Origin: Nonomuraea aurantiaca
Lineage (GTDB): Bacteria > Actinomycetota > Actinomycetes > Streptosporangiales > Streptosporangiaceae
Direction: 5' to 3'
Assembly: GCF_020215705.1 (NCBI RefSeq)
Contig: NZ_JAIWNB010000001.1
Location: 186,001 to 250,000, forward strand
Length of the DNA: 64,000 bases
A model generated the notes under the pieces. That model saw only the letters and a list, made by a program, of their open reading frames with translations. It was not told the DNA's origin and searched no databases. Shown here in pieces: positions 50,365-60,167 of this stretch. Positions within the stretch are counted from its first letter, which is position 1. Each line of letters starts with the position of its first letter. The position numbers and the translations under genes are program-made.

Positions 50365-50431
50365 GGCGTACATGGCACAGCAGACGGCTGGGCGGGCGTA
50401 CATGGCACGCCAGACGGGTGGGCGGGCGTAC
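50365..50431. repeat. 30-bp tandem repeat in the pxpA leader region
   Basis: GGCGTACATGGCACAGCAGA (from 50365) recurs as GGCGTACATGGCACGCCAGA (from 50395), and the first seven bases again at 50425. It lies in the 205-bp gap between pxpA and the next gene. No gene fits this gap. Confidence 0.75.
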
Positions 50432-50438
50432 GGCAGCG

Positions 50439-52049
50439 CTAGATCTCGTCGGGAATGTCGGCGATGTCGTCGAGGGCGGACGCGAGCTCGTCCGGGTCGC
50501 CGCCGATGCGCTCGGCGATCTCGATGAGCACGTGCAGCACGTCGTGGCGGTCGTGGCCGAGGTCGAGCAGCCGCTGGGCCGCCTCCCACAGCTGCGGCGG
50601 GTCCCCGTCCCACAGCCGCGCGGCGATCTCCTCGTGCCAGGCCAGGTGCTCCTCGTCGATGGCGCCGACGTGGTCGATCTCCAGGAGGGTGCGCCGGTCG
50701 GCCTCGTCGGCCGGGTTGAGCGCGTCCAGGTCGATGCCGCCGTGTACGCCCTGCAGGAACGGGAACGCGAAGGCCCGCCTGGCCAGCGCCGACAGGTCGC
50801 CGTCCGGCAGCAGCCGCTCCAGCAGCGGCCGGTCCAGGCCGAACGAGGTCGGATCCCGGTAGGCCTCCGGGAACTTGCCGGTCGCCTCCCACACGGCGTC
50901 CAGCGTGTCCTTGAGCCCCGTGTCGGGCAGGCCGGTACGGCGGGCGGCGAAGCGGATCCACGCCGACAGCACGTGCGGCATGGCCTCCTGCTCGGCCACG
51001 CTTAACAGCACCTTGCGCGGCAGCCAGTCGAGCAGGAACGTCTCGCACTTGGTCGGGCTCACCCGCAGCGGCCGGTTGAAGTCCTGCTCGCAGCCGTAGT
51101 CGATGATGTGGTCGGCGCACCGCGAGGCCGCCGACGGGTCCGACAGGTGCTCGGCCGCGTCGGAGGCGAGGAACTCCGCGGCCAGCATCGCCCGCCGCTC
51201 GCGGCTGTAGGGAGCCTCGATGTGCAGGGGGGCGGGGCGCTTGCGGCCCGGCGGGAGGGCCTTGAGCCGGGCGCGGGCGAAGGCGTGGTAGGCGCTGTAG
51301 CTGTCGCTGACCGGCGGCGGGGTCTTCGGCTCCCTGGTGGCCTTCATGGCCGACTCCAGCAGCGCCCTGGCCTGCTGGGGCTCGATCTCCTCGAACAGCA
51401 GCATCGGGTTGCCGGCCGCCTCGACGCGTGCCTTGTCCAGCAGCGTGTCGACCTGGGAGGAGACCCAGGCGTCGCGCGCCATGCCCGACATGTTGTGGTC
51501 TACGACCATGACCAGCGCGTGCCGGTCCTGCTCGCGTTCGATGGTCGTCCGCGCCTCGCCGGCCGCCTGCTCGTCGCGGGGTCCCTCGCTCCAGCGGTAG
51601 CCGAACGTGCAGATCACGGTGTCCTGGTCGCCGTAGGCGTCGCGGGAGACGTAGCAGCCGGTCGGCTTGACCGCGCCGACCCGCTCGGCCCAGCCGGGCC
51701 GGGCCACGCCCGACTCCATCATCGCCAGCGCCGCGCCCTCCGCCTTGGCGCCCTGGCGGGCGGTGCCGAGATAGGCCAGGCAGATGAGCAGCGTCAGTGA
51801 CGCCGGAGTGCCGGCCTTGGCGGCGTAGTCGACCAGACCCTCGCCGAGCACCTGCTCGACGTCGCCGCCCCTGACGCGCCTGCCCCACCAGGCTCCGATC
51901 ATGTCGGAGACCATCAGCTCGGCGTCAAGGGGGCTGCGCACGGCCAGAAGCTCGCGAGCCGCCTGCACCATCTCCTTGAACACATCGTCTGGTGGGGTGC
52001 TCTCCCGGGGATCTCGTCGGTGTCGGCGCACGCCCTCACTCTCTCGCAT
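50439..52049 (-). CDS. Uncharacterised actinobacterial protein (536 aa)
   Basis: No family assigned with confidence. The first about 100 residues are helical (EMVQAARELLAVRSPLDAEL, MVSDMIGAWWGRRVRGGDVE), the middle contains CYVSRDAYGDQDTVICTFGY and ERRAMLAAEFLASDAAEHLS, with RVSPTKCETFLLDWLPRKVL. The C-terminal about 70 residues (WHEEIAARLWDGDPPQLWEA, AQRLLDLGHDRHDVLH) may resemble a DUF1841-like helical domain; this is weak. Cytosolic, no signal or membrane segment. Start ATG 52049 is provisional. Confidence 0.7.
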   Translation of the reverse strand: MRESEGVRRHRRDPRESTPPDDVFKEMVQAARELLAVRSPLDAELMVSDMIGAWWGRRVRGGDVEQVLGEGLVDYAAKAGTPASLTLLICLAYLGTARQGAKAEGAALAMMESGVARPGWAERVGAVKPTGCYVSRDAYGDQDTVICTFGYRWSEGPRDEQAAGEARTTIEREQDRHALVMVVDHNMSGMARDAWVSSQVDTLLDKARVEAAGNPMLLFEEIEPQQARALLESAMKATREPKTPPPVSDSYSAYHAFARARLKALPPGRKRPAPLHIEAPYSRERRAMLAAEFLASDAAEHLSDPSAASRCADHIIDYGCEQDFNRPLRVSPTKCETFLLDWLPRKVLLSVAEQEAMPHVLSAWIRFAARRTGLPDTGLKDTLDAVWEATGKFPEAYRDPTSFGLDRPLLERLLPDGDLSALARRAFAFPFLQGVHGGIDLDALNPADEADRRTLLEIDHVGAIDEEHLAWHEEIAARLWDGDPPQLWEAAQRLLDLGHDRHDVLHVLIEIAERIGGDPDELASALDDIADIPDEI

Positions 52050-52094
52050 TCCAGGCCGAAACGGTGCGTAGAACGCGGCCTGGTGACCCCGATG

Positions 52095-52319
52095 TTATCG
52101 GGGAGTCCGGGGCGGCGGTGCGGAGTTCACGATCGCCAGCAGATGTTCGCGGGCGATGCGTTCGATGACATCGGGTGTCGGAGAGATGCCGAGGTGCTGC
52201 GCGCAGGCGCAGACGTCGGACACACAGCGGTCGATGGTGTCCACGGGTATGGTCAGGAACTCTTCGGCCAGCCTGAGACTGACCGGCTCCCTGAGGAAGC
52301 GTGTGGCCAGAGCGAGCAT
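52095..52319 (-). CDS. Small hypothetical helical protein (74 aa)
   Basis: LALATRFLREPVSLRLAEEF, LTIPVDTIDRCVSDVCACAQ, HLGISPTPDVIERIAREHLL, AIVNSAPPPRTPR. A three-helix protein without recognised domain; two nearby cysteines (CVSDVCAC region) are notable. ATG 52319 has AGAGGAA upstream; an in-frame ATG at 52427 has no support. It follows nothing in its own direction. Confidence 0.6.
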   Translation of the reverse strand: MLALATRFLREPVSLRLAEEFLTIPVDTIDRCVSDVCACAQHLGISPTPDVIERIAREHLLAIVNSAPPPRTPR

Positions 52320-52474
52320 AGATGTGAGATTCCTCTGGAGCCCCAGGGGCAAACCCCCAGGGAATGGATGCAGGGCGACTTGCGCTCCCATTTCATCTTT
52401 TCTCGGCTGAGTGTCAAGCCTCCACAACGCTTGTGTTCGCTTCTCCGGAACCGCATTCGTGCGAAGCTGTTCCC

Positions 52475-53044
52475 ATGCGCATCCAGCTCGCCCAGCGGAC
52501 GGAGGCCGACGATCTCCTCGGCCGAAGTCCGCTCGCCCTGCTCGTCGGCATGCTGCTCGATCAGCAGATCCCGATGGAATGGGCGTTCACGGGGCCTCAC
52601 ACCATCTCCGAACGCCTCGGGCACGACCTCACCGCGGAGGAGATCGCGGCTCGCGACCCCGAGGAGTTCGCCGCGCTGCTGGCCGTCAAACCGGCCGTGC
52701 ACCGCTACCCCAGGGCGATGGCGGACCGGGTCCAGCAGCTGGCCGCCTACCTCGTGGAGCACTACGACGGCAATCCCGAGCGGGTCTGGAGTGACGTGGC
52801 CGACGGCAAAGAGTTGCTCAACCGGCTCCAGGGACTTCCCGGCTTCGGCAAGCAGAAGGCTCAGATATTTTTGGCATTGCTCGGCAAGCAAATGGGGGTT
52901 CAACCGCCAGGATGGCGCGAGGCGGCCGGACCCTATGGCGAGGAGGGGTCGTTGCGTTCGGTAGCGGATGTGGTCGACGCCGACACACTGGGTCGCGTTC
53001 GGGCCGCCAAGCAGGAGGCCAAGCGCGCGGCCAAGGCCAAGTAG
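52475..53044 (+). CDS. HhH-GPD-type base excision repair protein
   Basis: 189 aa. SPLALLVGMLLDQQIPMEWA, GPHTISERLGHDLTAEEIAA, KELLNRLQGLPGFGKQKAQI (helix-hairpin-helix) and FLALLGKQMGV match the actinobacterial HhH-GPD family of putative DNA glycosylases. The catalytic residue is not obvious from the short sequence after the hairpin. A Lys/Ala-rich tail (AAKQEAKRAAKAK) could touch DNA. Stand-alone gene. Confidence 0.85.
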   Translation: MRIQLAQRTEADDLLGRSPLALLVGMLLDQQIPMEWAFTGPHTISERLGHDLTAEEIAARDPEEFAALLAVKPAVHRYPRAMADRVQQLAAYLVEHYDGNPERVWSDVADGKELLNRLQGLPGFGKQKAQIFLALLGKQMGVQPPGWREAAGPYGEEGSLRSVADVVDADTLGRVRAAKQEAKRAAKAK

Positions 53045-53238
53045 CCTGATCTTGCTGCGCAACGTGGAGCGATTTTGACAGGATGCGTTGACCGTATGGC
53101 GGCCGGGGCTTCCGTCCGCGCCTGCCCATCGCCGATGATGTACTGCAGAATCCGGTCGCCCGGAGCTGCGCTACGCCGATACACAGTTATGGAGATGTGC
53201 CGCGTGGGAGACCCTGGCACGCGACGGAGGTGCCGACC

Positions 53239-55332
53239 ATGAGCGCCGAGACCTCCGTTCCCCGTCCCCGGGAGTCGGATGTGGACATCTCAGACTCCGC
53301 CCTCTTCAAGGGCATGCTGTCGGAGGCGGAGTTCGCCTTCGCGTTCTTCGACGCCGCGGGCCACGTACAACTGGTCAACGACGTGTTCACCGAGGTCGTC
53401 GGCGTACCCGCCGAGCGGCTCGTCGGCCGCGCGCCCGCCGAGACGCTGACGGCCGACCTCAGCCAGCTCATCACCCATGCGGTCCAGGCCGTCACCGAGA
53501 GCGACTCCCCGGTCACCGAGAGCCGCGTACGCGTGCGCTCGTCCGAGGGGGAGACCAGGCACTGGTCGCTGTCGTTCTCGCCGGTGCACGACGACGCGGG
53601 CGAGTTGCGGGCGATCGCGCTCATCGGCCTCGACGTGACCGAGAGCCGCCAGATCGAAGAGGACCTGCGGCGCAGCGAGGAGCGTTACCGCTCGCTGGTC
53701 GAGGCGCAGTCGCAGCTCGTCTGGATCACCTCGCCGACCGGCACGGTGGTCGAGGACGCGCCGCAGTGGCGCGCCATCACCGGCCAGGGGCTGGAGGAAT
53801 ACCTCGCCCTGGGCTGGCTGGAGGCCGTGCACCCGGAGGAGCGCCAGCAGACCGAGGAAGCCTGGAAGGAGGCGCTGCGCGGCCGCACCATGTTCGAGTG
53901 GAACTACCGCGTGCGCACCCGGGCCAGCGGTTACCGCCACTTCGAGGTGCGGGCCGTACCCATCATCAGGCACGGCAGGGTCGTCGAGTGGGTCGGCGCC
54001 AACACCGACGTGACGCCGCAGCGCGAGGCCGAGGAGATGCGCGGCAGGCTGACCGACCAGCTCGGCGCCGCGGCCCTGCGCACCGCGCGGCTGCAGGGCA
54101 CCACCGCCCAGCTGGCCGAGGCGCTCACCGTCGAGCAGGTGGTGCAGGTCATCATCGACGTCGGCCGCACCGCCCTGGCCGCCGACCGTTCCGCGGTCGC
54201 GCTGCTGGACCCCGACCGCGCCGCGCTCAAGCTGATCAACGGCGAGGGCGTCCCCGAGGCGTCCGACACGCTCGGTGAGGAGATCCCGCTCTCCTCCTCC
54301 AGCGTGATGACGATGGCGGTCAACAGCCGCCGTCCGGTCTTCGCCGAGTCGCCCGACAGGCTGAAGTCCCAGCTTCTCGAAGCCGGTGGCGACGAGCAGG
54401 TGCTGACCAATTATCTCACGCACAGTGACGAGCGGGCCTGGGTCGGCCTGCCGTTGCTGGCGGCCGGTCGGGCGCTGGGCGCGCTGCGTTTCTCGTTCAC
54501 CAGGCCGCAGAAGATCTCTCAGGAGGACGGCGTCTTCCTGGAGGCGCTCGCCGGGCAGTGCGCGCTCGCCGTGGAGCGGGCCACGCTGTTCGAGCGCGAG
54601 CACCGCACCGCCGAGACGCTCCAGCGCAGCCTGCTGCCCGACCGCCTGCCGGTGGTCAAGGGCCTGGTGCTGGCCCAGCGGTTCCGCTCGGGCAGCCGTC
54701 ACGTGCAGGTCGGCGGCGACTGGTACGACGCGTTCGTGCTGCAGGACGGCCGGGTCGCGGCGGTCGTGGGCGACGTCATGGGCAAGGGCGTCAAGGCCGC
54801 GGCGGGCATGGGCCGCATCCGCAACGCCATGCGCGCCCTGGCGCTGACCAACCCGCCGCCCGCGGCCGTGCTCACCGGTCTCGACCGGGTCTTCGACGCC
54901 ACCGAGGAGGAAGAGCAGGTCACGACCCTCGCCTACATGGTGGTCGAGCCCGTCACCGGCGAGGGCACGCTGGCCCTGGCGGGCCATCCGCCGCCCGTCC
55001 TGGTCTCCCCGCAGGGCACCGCGGTCCTGGGCGACGTGGAGCCGGGCACGCCGCTGGGCTGGCCGACCAGCCGCCGGCAGTTCCGGTTCGTGGTGCCGCC
55101 GGGTCACACCGCCGTGCTCTACTCAGACGGCTTGGTGGAGAACCGGAAACGCGGTTTGGACGCAGGACTCGCAGAGCTTTGCAGTGTTGTGACCGAAGCG
55201 CCGCCTGAGGTGGTCAGTAGTCCGCACATGTTGCTGGATTTCCTGGTTGACCGGATGTTGTCTGGATATGAACAGGATGATGACGTTACCGCCCTGGCTA
55301 TCCACGTGCCGCCCGCCACGAAGAGTGACTGA
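53239..55332 (+). CDS. PAS-PAS-GAF-PP2C (SpoIIE/RsbU-type) serine phosphatase
   Basis: 697 aa. PAS 1 about residues 25-140 ([20 protein letters not shown]), PAS 2 about 150-270 ([40 protein letters not shown]), GAF about 300-455 ([20 protein letters not shown]), and PP2C about 480-690 ([60 protein letters not shown]). The phosphatase domain keeps the GDWYDA and GDVMGKG metal motifs. It should dephosphorylate an anti-sigma antagonist in response to signals read by the PAS/GAF domains. ATG 53239 has GGAGG eight bases upstream. Confidence 0.93.
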   Translation: MSAETSVPRPRESDVDISDSALFKGMLSEAEFAFAFFDAAGHVQLVNDVFTEVVGVPAERLVGRAPAETLTADLSQLITHAVQAVTESDSPVTESRVRVRSSEGETRHWSLSFSPVHDDAGELRAIALIGLDVTESRQIEEDLRRSEERYRSLVEAQSQLVWITSPTGTVVEDAPQWRAITGQGLEEYLALGWLEAVHPEERQQTEEAWKEALRGRTMFEWNYRVRTRASGYRHFEVRAVPIIRHGRVVEWVGANTDVTPQREAEEMRGRLTDQLGAAALRTARLQGTTAQLAEALTVEQVVQVIIDVGRTALAADRSAVALLDPDRAALKLINGEGVPEASDTLGEEIPLSSSSVMTMAVNSRRPVFAESPDRLKSQLLEAGGDEQVLTNYLTHSDERAWVGLPLLAAGRALGALRFSFTRPQKISQEDGVFLEALAGQCALAVERATLFEREHRTAETLQRSLLPDRLPVVKGLVLAQRFRSGSRHVQVGGDWYDAFVLQDGRVAAVVGDVMGKGVKAAAGMGRIRNAMRALALTNPPPAAVLTGLDRVFDATEEEEQVTTLAYMVVEPVTGEGTLALAGHPPPVLVSPQGTAVLGDVEPGTPLGWPTSRRQFRFVVPPGHTAVLYSDGLVENRKRGLDAGLAELCSVVTEAPPEVVSSPHMLLDFLVDRMLSGYEQDDDVTALAIHVPPATKSD

Positions 55333-55574
55333 ATGAATCAGTCATAAGGGTTGCTTTCGGGTATCAGTGCCGCGCTTACGTACGCACTACTGTCCGGGTC
55401 GGCCTAGGGTGGAGGTCAACCGCCGGGAGGTGGCCGTATGGAGTGCGTGGTCGTGCCAGAATGCTGGACAGGTCCGTCGCGATCCGCACGGCCGCACCGT
55501 TCTCCGAGAGAGGCAACAGCCCCCCAGCGGGTATCTGGGTCCATAGTCGCCACGCGTTCGTTCGAGAGGTGTTC

Positions 55575-57221
55575 GTGTCGCCTGCAAGTTCGACTCGCTC
55601 GAAGCCACAAGAGCTGAACGAGCCCGTCATTCAGCGACTGCTCGAGCGTGGGCGCTCGCAGGGTTTCCTCGAGTCTGAGGATGTCCGTCAGGCCTTCGAG
55701 GAGGCGGACATCCCCATGTCTCACGCCGCCGCATTTTTGCGGAACCTCAGTAAAGAGGGCGTGACCGTGGTGGTGACCGCCGCGGATTCGGCTGCGCCGA
55801 AAAAGTCTCGTGGTCCAGCAAAGCGCCGTACCGCTGCCCCCGTCAAGACCAAGGCCGCAGCGGCCGCCAAAGAGCAGCAGCCTGAGACCGTGACCGCGGT
55901 CGTGGGCGCCGTTGAAGCCGAGCCCGCCCCCAAGAAGGCGGCTCCCGCCAAGAAGGCCGCTCCGGCGGCGAAGAAGGCGGCCGTGCCCGCCAAGAAGGCC
56001 AAGCCAGACAGCGCTGGGCCTGCCGAGACCAAGCCGAAGAGCCCCGAGGGCGTCGACGACGACGAGGACATCGAGATCGAGGCGGATGTCGACCTCGAGG
56101 ACCTCGAAGACATCGTGGTCGATGACGAGGAGATCGTCGCCGCGGACGACTCCGAGACCGAGGGCGACTCCGACGACGACACCGAGGACGAGCCCAAGGC
56201 CGCCGACGTGGCAGCCGTCGCCGCCACGGAGAAGACCGAGGACGAAGTCCTCATCCTCTCCGACGACGATGATGACGCGCCGGTCGCGCAGGTGGCCGCC
56301 GCCGGTGCCACCGCCGACCCGGTCAAGGACTACCTCAAGCAGATCGGCAAGGTCCCCCTGCTCAACGCCGAGCAGGAGGTCGAGCTGGCCAAGCGCATCG
56401 AGGCGGGACTGTTCGCCGAGGAGCAGCTGGGCGGCGGCGAGACCGAGGGTCTGCCGGTCGACGTCCGGGCCGAGCTCGAGTGGATCGCCGAGGACGGCCG
56501 CCGGGCCAAGAACCACCTGCTGGAGGCCAACCTCCGTCTGGTGGTCTCGCTGGCCAAGCGCTACACCGGGCGCGGCATGCTGTTCCTGGACCTGATCCAG
56601 GAGGGCAACCTCGGCCTGATCCGCGCGGTCGAGAAGTTCGACTACACCAAGGGCTACAAGTTCTCCACCTACGCCACGTGGTGGATCCGGCAGGCGATCA
56701 CCCGGGCCATGGCCGACCAGGCGCGGACCATCCGCATCCCGGTCCACATGGTCGAAGTGATCAACAAGCTGGCCCGGGTTCAGCGGCAGATGCTGCAGGA
56801 CCTCGGCCGCGAGCCCACGCCGGAAGAGCTGGCCCGCGAGCTGGACATGACCCCCGAGAAGGTGGTCGAGGTCCAGAAATACGGTCGCGAGCCCATCTCG
56901 CTCCACACCCCCCTCGGTGAGGAGGGCGACAGCGAGTTCGGTGACCTCATCGAGGACTCCGAGGCCATCGTGCCGGCCGACGCCGTCAGCTTCACGCTGC
57001 TCCAGGAGCAGCTGCACTCCGTTCTCGACACCTTGTCGGAGCGGGAAGCGGGCGTCGTGTCGATGCGGTTCGGCCTCACGGACGGGCAGCCGAAGACACT
57101 TGACGAGATCGGCAAGGTCTACGGGGTGACGCGTGAGCGCATCCGGCAGATCGAGTCGAAGACGATGTCCAAGCTGCGTCACCCGTCCCGGTCCCAGGTG
57201 CTCCGCGACTACCTGGACTAA
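55575..57221 (+). CDS. rpoD: RNA polymerase principal sigma factor (RpoD/HrdB)
   Basis: 548 aa. The N-terminal about 240 residues are a region 1.1-like part, a Lys/Ala-rich stretch ([20 protein letters not shown]) and a highly acidic stretch. Region 1.2 starts at about 248 ([20 protein letters not shown]), region 2 about 327-400 ([40 protein letters not shown]), region 3, and region 4 about 487-548 ([40 protein letters not shown]). GTG 55575 with GAGAGG upstream is preferred over an in-frame ATG at 55443. Housekeeping sigma factor; in Streptomyces the parE-type gene is also near hrdB. Confidence 0.96.
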   Translation: MSPASSTRSKPQELNEPVIQRLLERGRSQGFLESEDVRQAFEEADIPMSHAAAFLRNLSKEGVTVVVTAADSAAPKKSRGPAKRRTAAPVKTKAAAAAKEQQPETVTAVVGAVEAEPAPKKAAPAKKAAPAAKKAAVPAKKAKPDSAGPAETKPKSPEGVDDDEDIEIEADVDLEDLEDIVVDDEEIVAADDSETEGDSDDDTEDEPKAADVAAVAATEKTEDEVLILSDDDDDAPVAQVAAAGATADPVKDYLKQIGKVPLLNAEQEVELAKRIEAGLFAEEQLGGGETEGLPVDVRAELEWIAEDGRRAKNHLLEANLRLVVSLAKRYTGRGMLFLDLIQEGNLGLIRAVEKFDYTKGYKFSTYATWWIRQAITRAMADQARTIRIPVHMVEVINKLARVQRQMLQDLGREPTPEELARELDMTPEKVVEVQKYGREPISLHTPLGEEGDSEFGDLIEDSEAIVPADAVSFTLLQEQLHSVLDTLSEREAGVVSMRFGLTDGQPKTLDEIGKVYGVTRERIRQIESKTMSKLRHPSRSQVLRDYLD

Positions 57222-57239
57222 CGGAAGATCGTTTCACCC

Positions 57240-57273
57240 CTGGCCCCGCACAGCTCCGGCTGTGCGGGGCCAG
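57240..57273. terminator. Strong bidirectional terminator after rpoD
   Basis: A perfect 15-bp stem (CTGGCCCCGCACAGC, loop TCCG, then its complement) starts 19 bp after the rpoD stop, followed by GTGCTTT. It lies between convergent rpoD and MarR and could stop both. Confidence 0.92.
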
Positions 57274-57279
57274 GTGCTT

Positions 57280-57744
57280 TCATGCCCCTTTGCTGAGGCG
57301 TTCCGCCTGGGCGCGGCCGACGGCGCCGGCCCGGCGCAGGTAGTCGGCGATCACGGCCAGCTCCGCGTCCGAGTAGGTCTCCATCACCTCGGCGAACGCC
57401 TTGCCCGGCGTCTCCCAGGCAGCACCGATCCTGGCCTCGGCCGTGGGAGCGAGGGCGACCAGCGCTCGCCTGCGGTCCGCCGGATCGGTGTGCCGTACGA
57501 CGAGGCCGGCCTTCTCCAGCCGGTCCACCAGGCGGGTGGCGGAGCCGGGCGTCAGGCCCGTCAGGCGGGCGATCTCCCCGGTGCTCACCGGTCCGGCCTC
57601 CAGATCCAGCAGTGCCACGCACTGCAGGTCTGTCGGGTGAATGCCCAGATGGTCGGCCAGCGCCTGATTGAACAGCACATATGCCGCATAGTGCCGCTGG
57701 CTCTCGTCGATGATCCGCTTCAGCGTTTCCGCTCGGTTTGACAC
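57280..57744 (-). CDS. MarR-family transcriptional regulator
   Basis: 154 aa: AAYVLFNQALADHLGIHPTD, LQCVALLDLEAGPVSTGEIA, RLTGLTPGSATRLVDRLEKA, GLVVRHTDPADRRRALVALA. Winged helix of the MarR type. GTG 57744 follows GGAG by seven bases; an ATG at 57783 would place the start inside the operator. Divergent from the MFS gene, with the 29-bp operator at 57771-57799 between. Probable repressor of the exporter. Confidence 0.9.
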   Translation of the reverse strand: MSNRAETLKRIIDESQRHYAAYVLFNQALADHLGIHPTDLQCVALLDLEAGPVSTGEIARLTGLTPGSATRLVDRLEKAGLVVRHTDPADRRRALVALAPTAEARIGAAWETPGKAFAEVMETYSDAELAVIADYLRRAGAVGRAQAERLSKGA

Positions 57745-57770
57745 CAGGTTGCTCCATACCTCATATTTAT

Positions 57771-57799
57771 GTGCGCCACACAATCTTTGTGTGGCGCAC
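57771..57799. promoter_or_regulatory. 29-bp MarR operator
   Basis: GTGCGCCACACAA (57771-57783), TCT, TTGTGTGGCGCAC (57787-57799): perfect 13-bp arms. It lies between the divergent MarR and MFS genes. A further TTTGTGT half occurs at about 57802. Confidence 0.85.
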
Positions 57800-57837
57800 T
57801 CTTTGTGTCACGTACGTATTCTATCGAGGGGATCCCC

Positions 57838-59250
57838 ATGTCCGCACTCATCCGCGCCTCACCCGTCCAGGCTGACCGGCGGTGGGCCGTCCTGGGCGTC
57901 ATCATCGCCGCCGCCGTCCTGGACCTGCTCGACGCGACGATCACCAACGTCGCCGCCCCCACCATCGCGGCCGACCTCGGTGGGGGAGCGGCCCTCATCC
58001 AGTGGCTCGGCGCCGCGTACGCGCTGGCGCTCGGGGTCCTGCTGGTGGTCGGCGGGCGGCTCGGCGACCGGTACGGCCGTCGCCGCCTCTTCCTTCTCGG
58101 CCTCACCGGTTTCACGCTCGCGTCCGTCGCCTGCGGGCTGGCGGTCGGCCCTGGTGCGCTCATCGGTGCCCGGCTGGTGCAGGGCGGGTTCGGGGCGCTG
58201 ATGATCCCCCAGGGCTTCGGCATTCTCGGGGCCGTCTTTCCCCGCGATCAGCTCGGCAAGGCCTTCAGTGTGTTCGCGCCCGCACTTGGCGTCTCTTCGG
58301 TCGGAGGGCCGGTGGTGGCGGGCTTTCTGATCGAGGCCGATCTGTTCGGGCTGGGGTGGCGCGCGATGTTCCTGATCAACATCGTGCTCGGGGGCGCCGC
58401 GCTCGTCGCCGCCGCCCGGCTCCTGCCCGCCGACGCTCCCGGCGACCGGGATCGCTCCGGGGGATCCGCGGTGGACACTGTCGGTGCCGGACTGCTGGCG
58501 GTGACCATGGTGGGCCTCCTGTACGGCCTGATCGACGGCTCGGCCCACGGGTGGACGCTCGTCCCGATCCTGTGCCTGGCCGGTGGGCTGGTGTTCTTCG
58601 GCCTGTTCTGCGTACGCCAGCGCACCGCCACAAACCCGCTGATCGAGCCGTCGCTCCTGCGTAACCGCGGCTTCACCGCCGGCCTGGTCCTGGGCACGGT
58701 CTTCTTCGCGGCCGTGTCCGGCCTCCTCTACGTGCTCGTGCTGTTCATGCAGTACGGCCTGCGCTTCACGCCCGTGCAGGCGGCGCTCGGCCTGGCCCCG
58801 GTGGCGGTGGGCATCGTCATCGCCTCGGTGGCCTGCCACCGGCTCATCGACCGGCTCGGCCGCACGCTGATCACCATCGGCCTGACCATCGCGCTGATCG
58901 GCACCAGCTGGCTGCTGGCCGTGGTCTCCGGAGCCGTGGACGGCGCCTGGGCGCTCGTCCTCGCGGCGCTGGTCATCGGGCTGGGCATGGGCACCTGCTT
59001 CGGCACCGTCTATGACGTCACCATGGGCGACATCGACCCGCGCGAGGCCGGTAGCGCCAGCGGGTCGCTCTCCGCGGTCCAGCAGCTGGCCAACGCCATC
59101 GGCGCCGCCGCCGTGACCACTGTCTACTTCCGTACCGGCGACCAGACGGAGGCCGCGACCGGCAGCCTGCTCGTCGTGGTCGTCGCCGTTATCGCCTGCT
59201 GCGGCCTGGTGCGGCTCCTGCCGCGCAAGGCCCGACCGCGCCGCCACTGA
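57838..59250 (+). CDS. MFS transporter, DHA2 family
   Basis: 470 aa, 14 membrane segments: AVLGVIIAAAVLDLLDATIT, GGRLGDRYGRRRLFLLGLTG (motif A), GARLVQGGFGALMIPQGFGI, GVSSVGGPVVAGFLIEADLF (motif C), AGSASGSLSAVQQLANAIGA. Multidrug-type proton antiporter. ATG 57838 has GAGGGG upstream. Under the operator of the neighbouring MarR protein. Confidence 0.92.
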   Translation: MSALIRASPVQADRRWAVLGVIIAAAVLDLLDATITNVAAPTIAADLGGGAALIQWLGAAYALALGVLLVVGGRLGDRYGRRRLFLLGLTGFTLASVACGLAVGPGALIGARLVQGGFGALMIPQGFGILGAVFPRDQLGKAFSVFAPALGVSSVGGPVVAGFLIEADLFGLGWRAMFLINIVLGGAALVAAARLLPADAPGDRDRSGGSAVDTVGAGLLAVTMVGLLYGLIDGSAHGWTLVPILCLAGGLVFFGLFCVRQRTATNPLIEPSLLRNRGFTAGLVLGTVFFAAVSGLLYVLVLFMQYGLRFTPVQAALGLAPVAVGIVIASVACHRLIDRLGRTLITIGLTIALIGTSWLLAVVSGAVDGAWALVLAALVIGLGMGTCFGTVYDVTMGDIDPREAGSASGSLSAVQQLANAIGAAAVTTVYFRTGDQTEAATGSLLVVVVAVIACCGLVRLLPRKARPRRH

Positions 59251-59345
59251 ATGGGCGCGCTGTCCGGAGCTCAGCCGCACCATCGCTGAGCAGCCTGCAC
59301 AAGATCATCAAACACAGAGACATCGCCAGAAAGGCATATCCCGAT

Positions 59346-60167
59346 ATGACCACCCTTGTTACCGGCGCTCGCGGCGCCGTCGCCACCGAGCTCATCGCCA
59401 TCCTCCGCCGGCGCGGTCTGCCCGTCCGCCCGGCCTCCCGCCAGCCCGGCGAGCCGTCGATCACCAGGTGCGACCTCGGCGACCCCGAGACGTTCCCCGC
59501 CGCCCTGGCCGGCGTCACCTCGGTCTTCCTGTACGCCGAGCCGGCGCACATCGACACCTTCGTCAAGGAGGCGACCGCGGCCGGAGTCGAGCACATCGTG
59601 CTCCTGTCGTCCTCCTCCGTACTCGGCCCGAACCCCGAGGCCAGCCCCCTGGCCAAGTCCCACCTGGACGTGGAGCGGGCCCTGACCGCCGCGCCCGTCC
59701 GAAGCACGCTGCTGCGTCCGGGCTCGTTCGCCGGCAACGCGCTGGCCTGGTCCTGGCCCGTCAAGGCCGGTGAGCCGGTGAGCCTGCCGTACCCCGACTC
59801 GCACAACGACTCCATCCACGAGGCCGACATCGCCGAGGCGGCCGCCGCCGTGCTCACCGACCCGGCCCTGGGCGGCCGGCCGTACCTGCTGACCGGGCCT
59901 GAATCGATCACCTTCGCCGAGCAGATCGGCATCCTCGGCCGGGCGACCGGCAGGGACATCACCATCAGGAACGTCACGCGGGAAGAGTGGAAGGCGGAGA
60001 TGGCGGACTACATCCCCGAGTCGTTCGCCGAGCCGTTGCTGGACTGGTGGCAGTCGAACGACGGCGTGCCGGTCGAGATCACCACGGATGTCGAGCGGTT
60101 GGTCGGACACCCCGGCCGCACGTTCGCGACCTGGGTGGCGGATCACCTGGGTGACTTCACAGGCTGA
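59346..60167 (+). CDS. NAD(P)H-binding NmrA/YtfG-like protein
   Basis: 273 aa: TTLVTGARGAVATELIAILR (GxxGxxG), RPASRQPGEP, VTSVFLYAEPAHIDTFVKEA, TAAGVEHIVLLSSSSVLGPN, STLLRPGSFAGNALAW, DIAEAAAAVLTDPALGGRPY. This group includes quinone oxidoreductase 2-like and NmrA-like sensors; the exact substrate is unknown. It follows the MFS gene by 95 bp in the same direction, and its last 11 bp overlap the convergent yaaA gene. Confidence 0.85.
   Translation: MTTLVTGARGAVATELIAILRRRGLPVRPASRQPGEPSITRCDLGDPETFPAALAGVTSVFLYAEPAHIDTFVKEATAAGVEHIVLLSSSSVLGPNPEASPLAKSHLDVERALTAAPVRSTLLRPGSFAGNALAWSWPVKAGEPVSLPYPDSHNDSIHEADIAEAAAAVLTDPALGGRPYLLTGPESITFAEQIGILGRATGRDITIRNVTREEWKAEMADYIPESFAEPLLDWWQSNDGVPVEITTDVERLVGHPGRTFATWVADHLGDFTG

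Noticed and set aside
53290..55107. 605-codon minus-strand frame
   Set aside because: Shadow of the PAS/GAF/PP2C phosphatase.
55416..57182. 588-codon minus-strand frame with Gly/Leu-rich repeats
   Set aside because: Antisense of rpoD, including its Lys/Ala-rich region read backwards.
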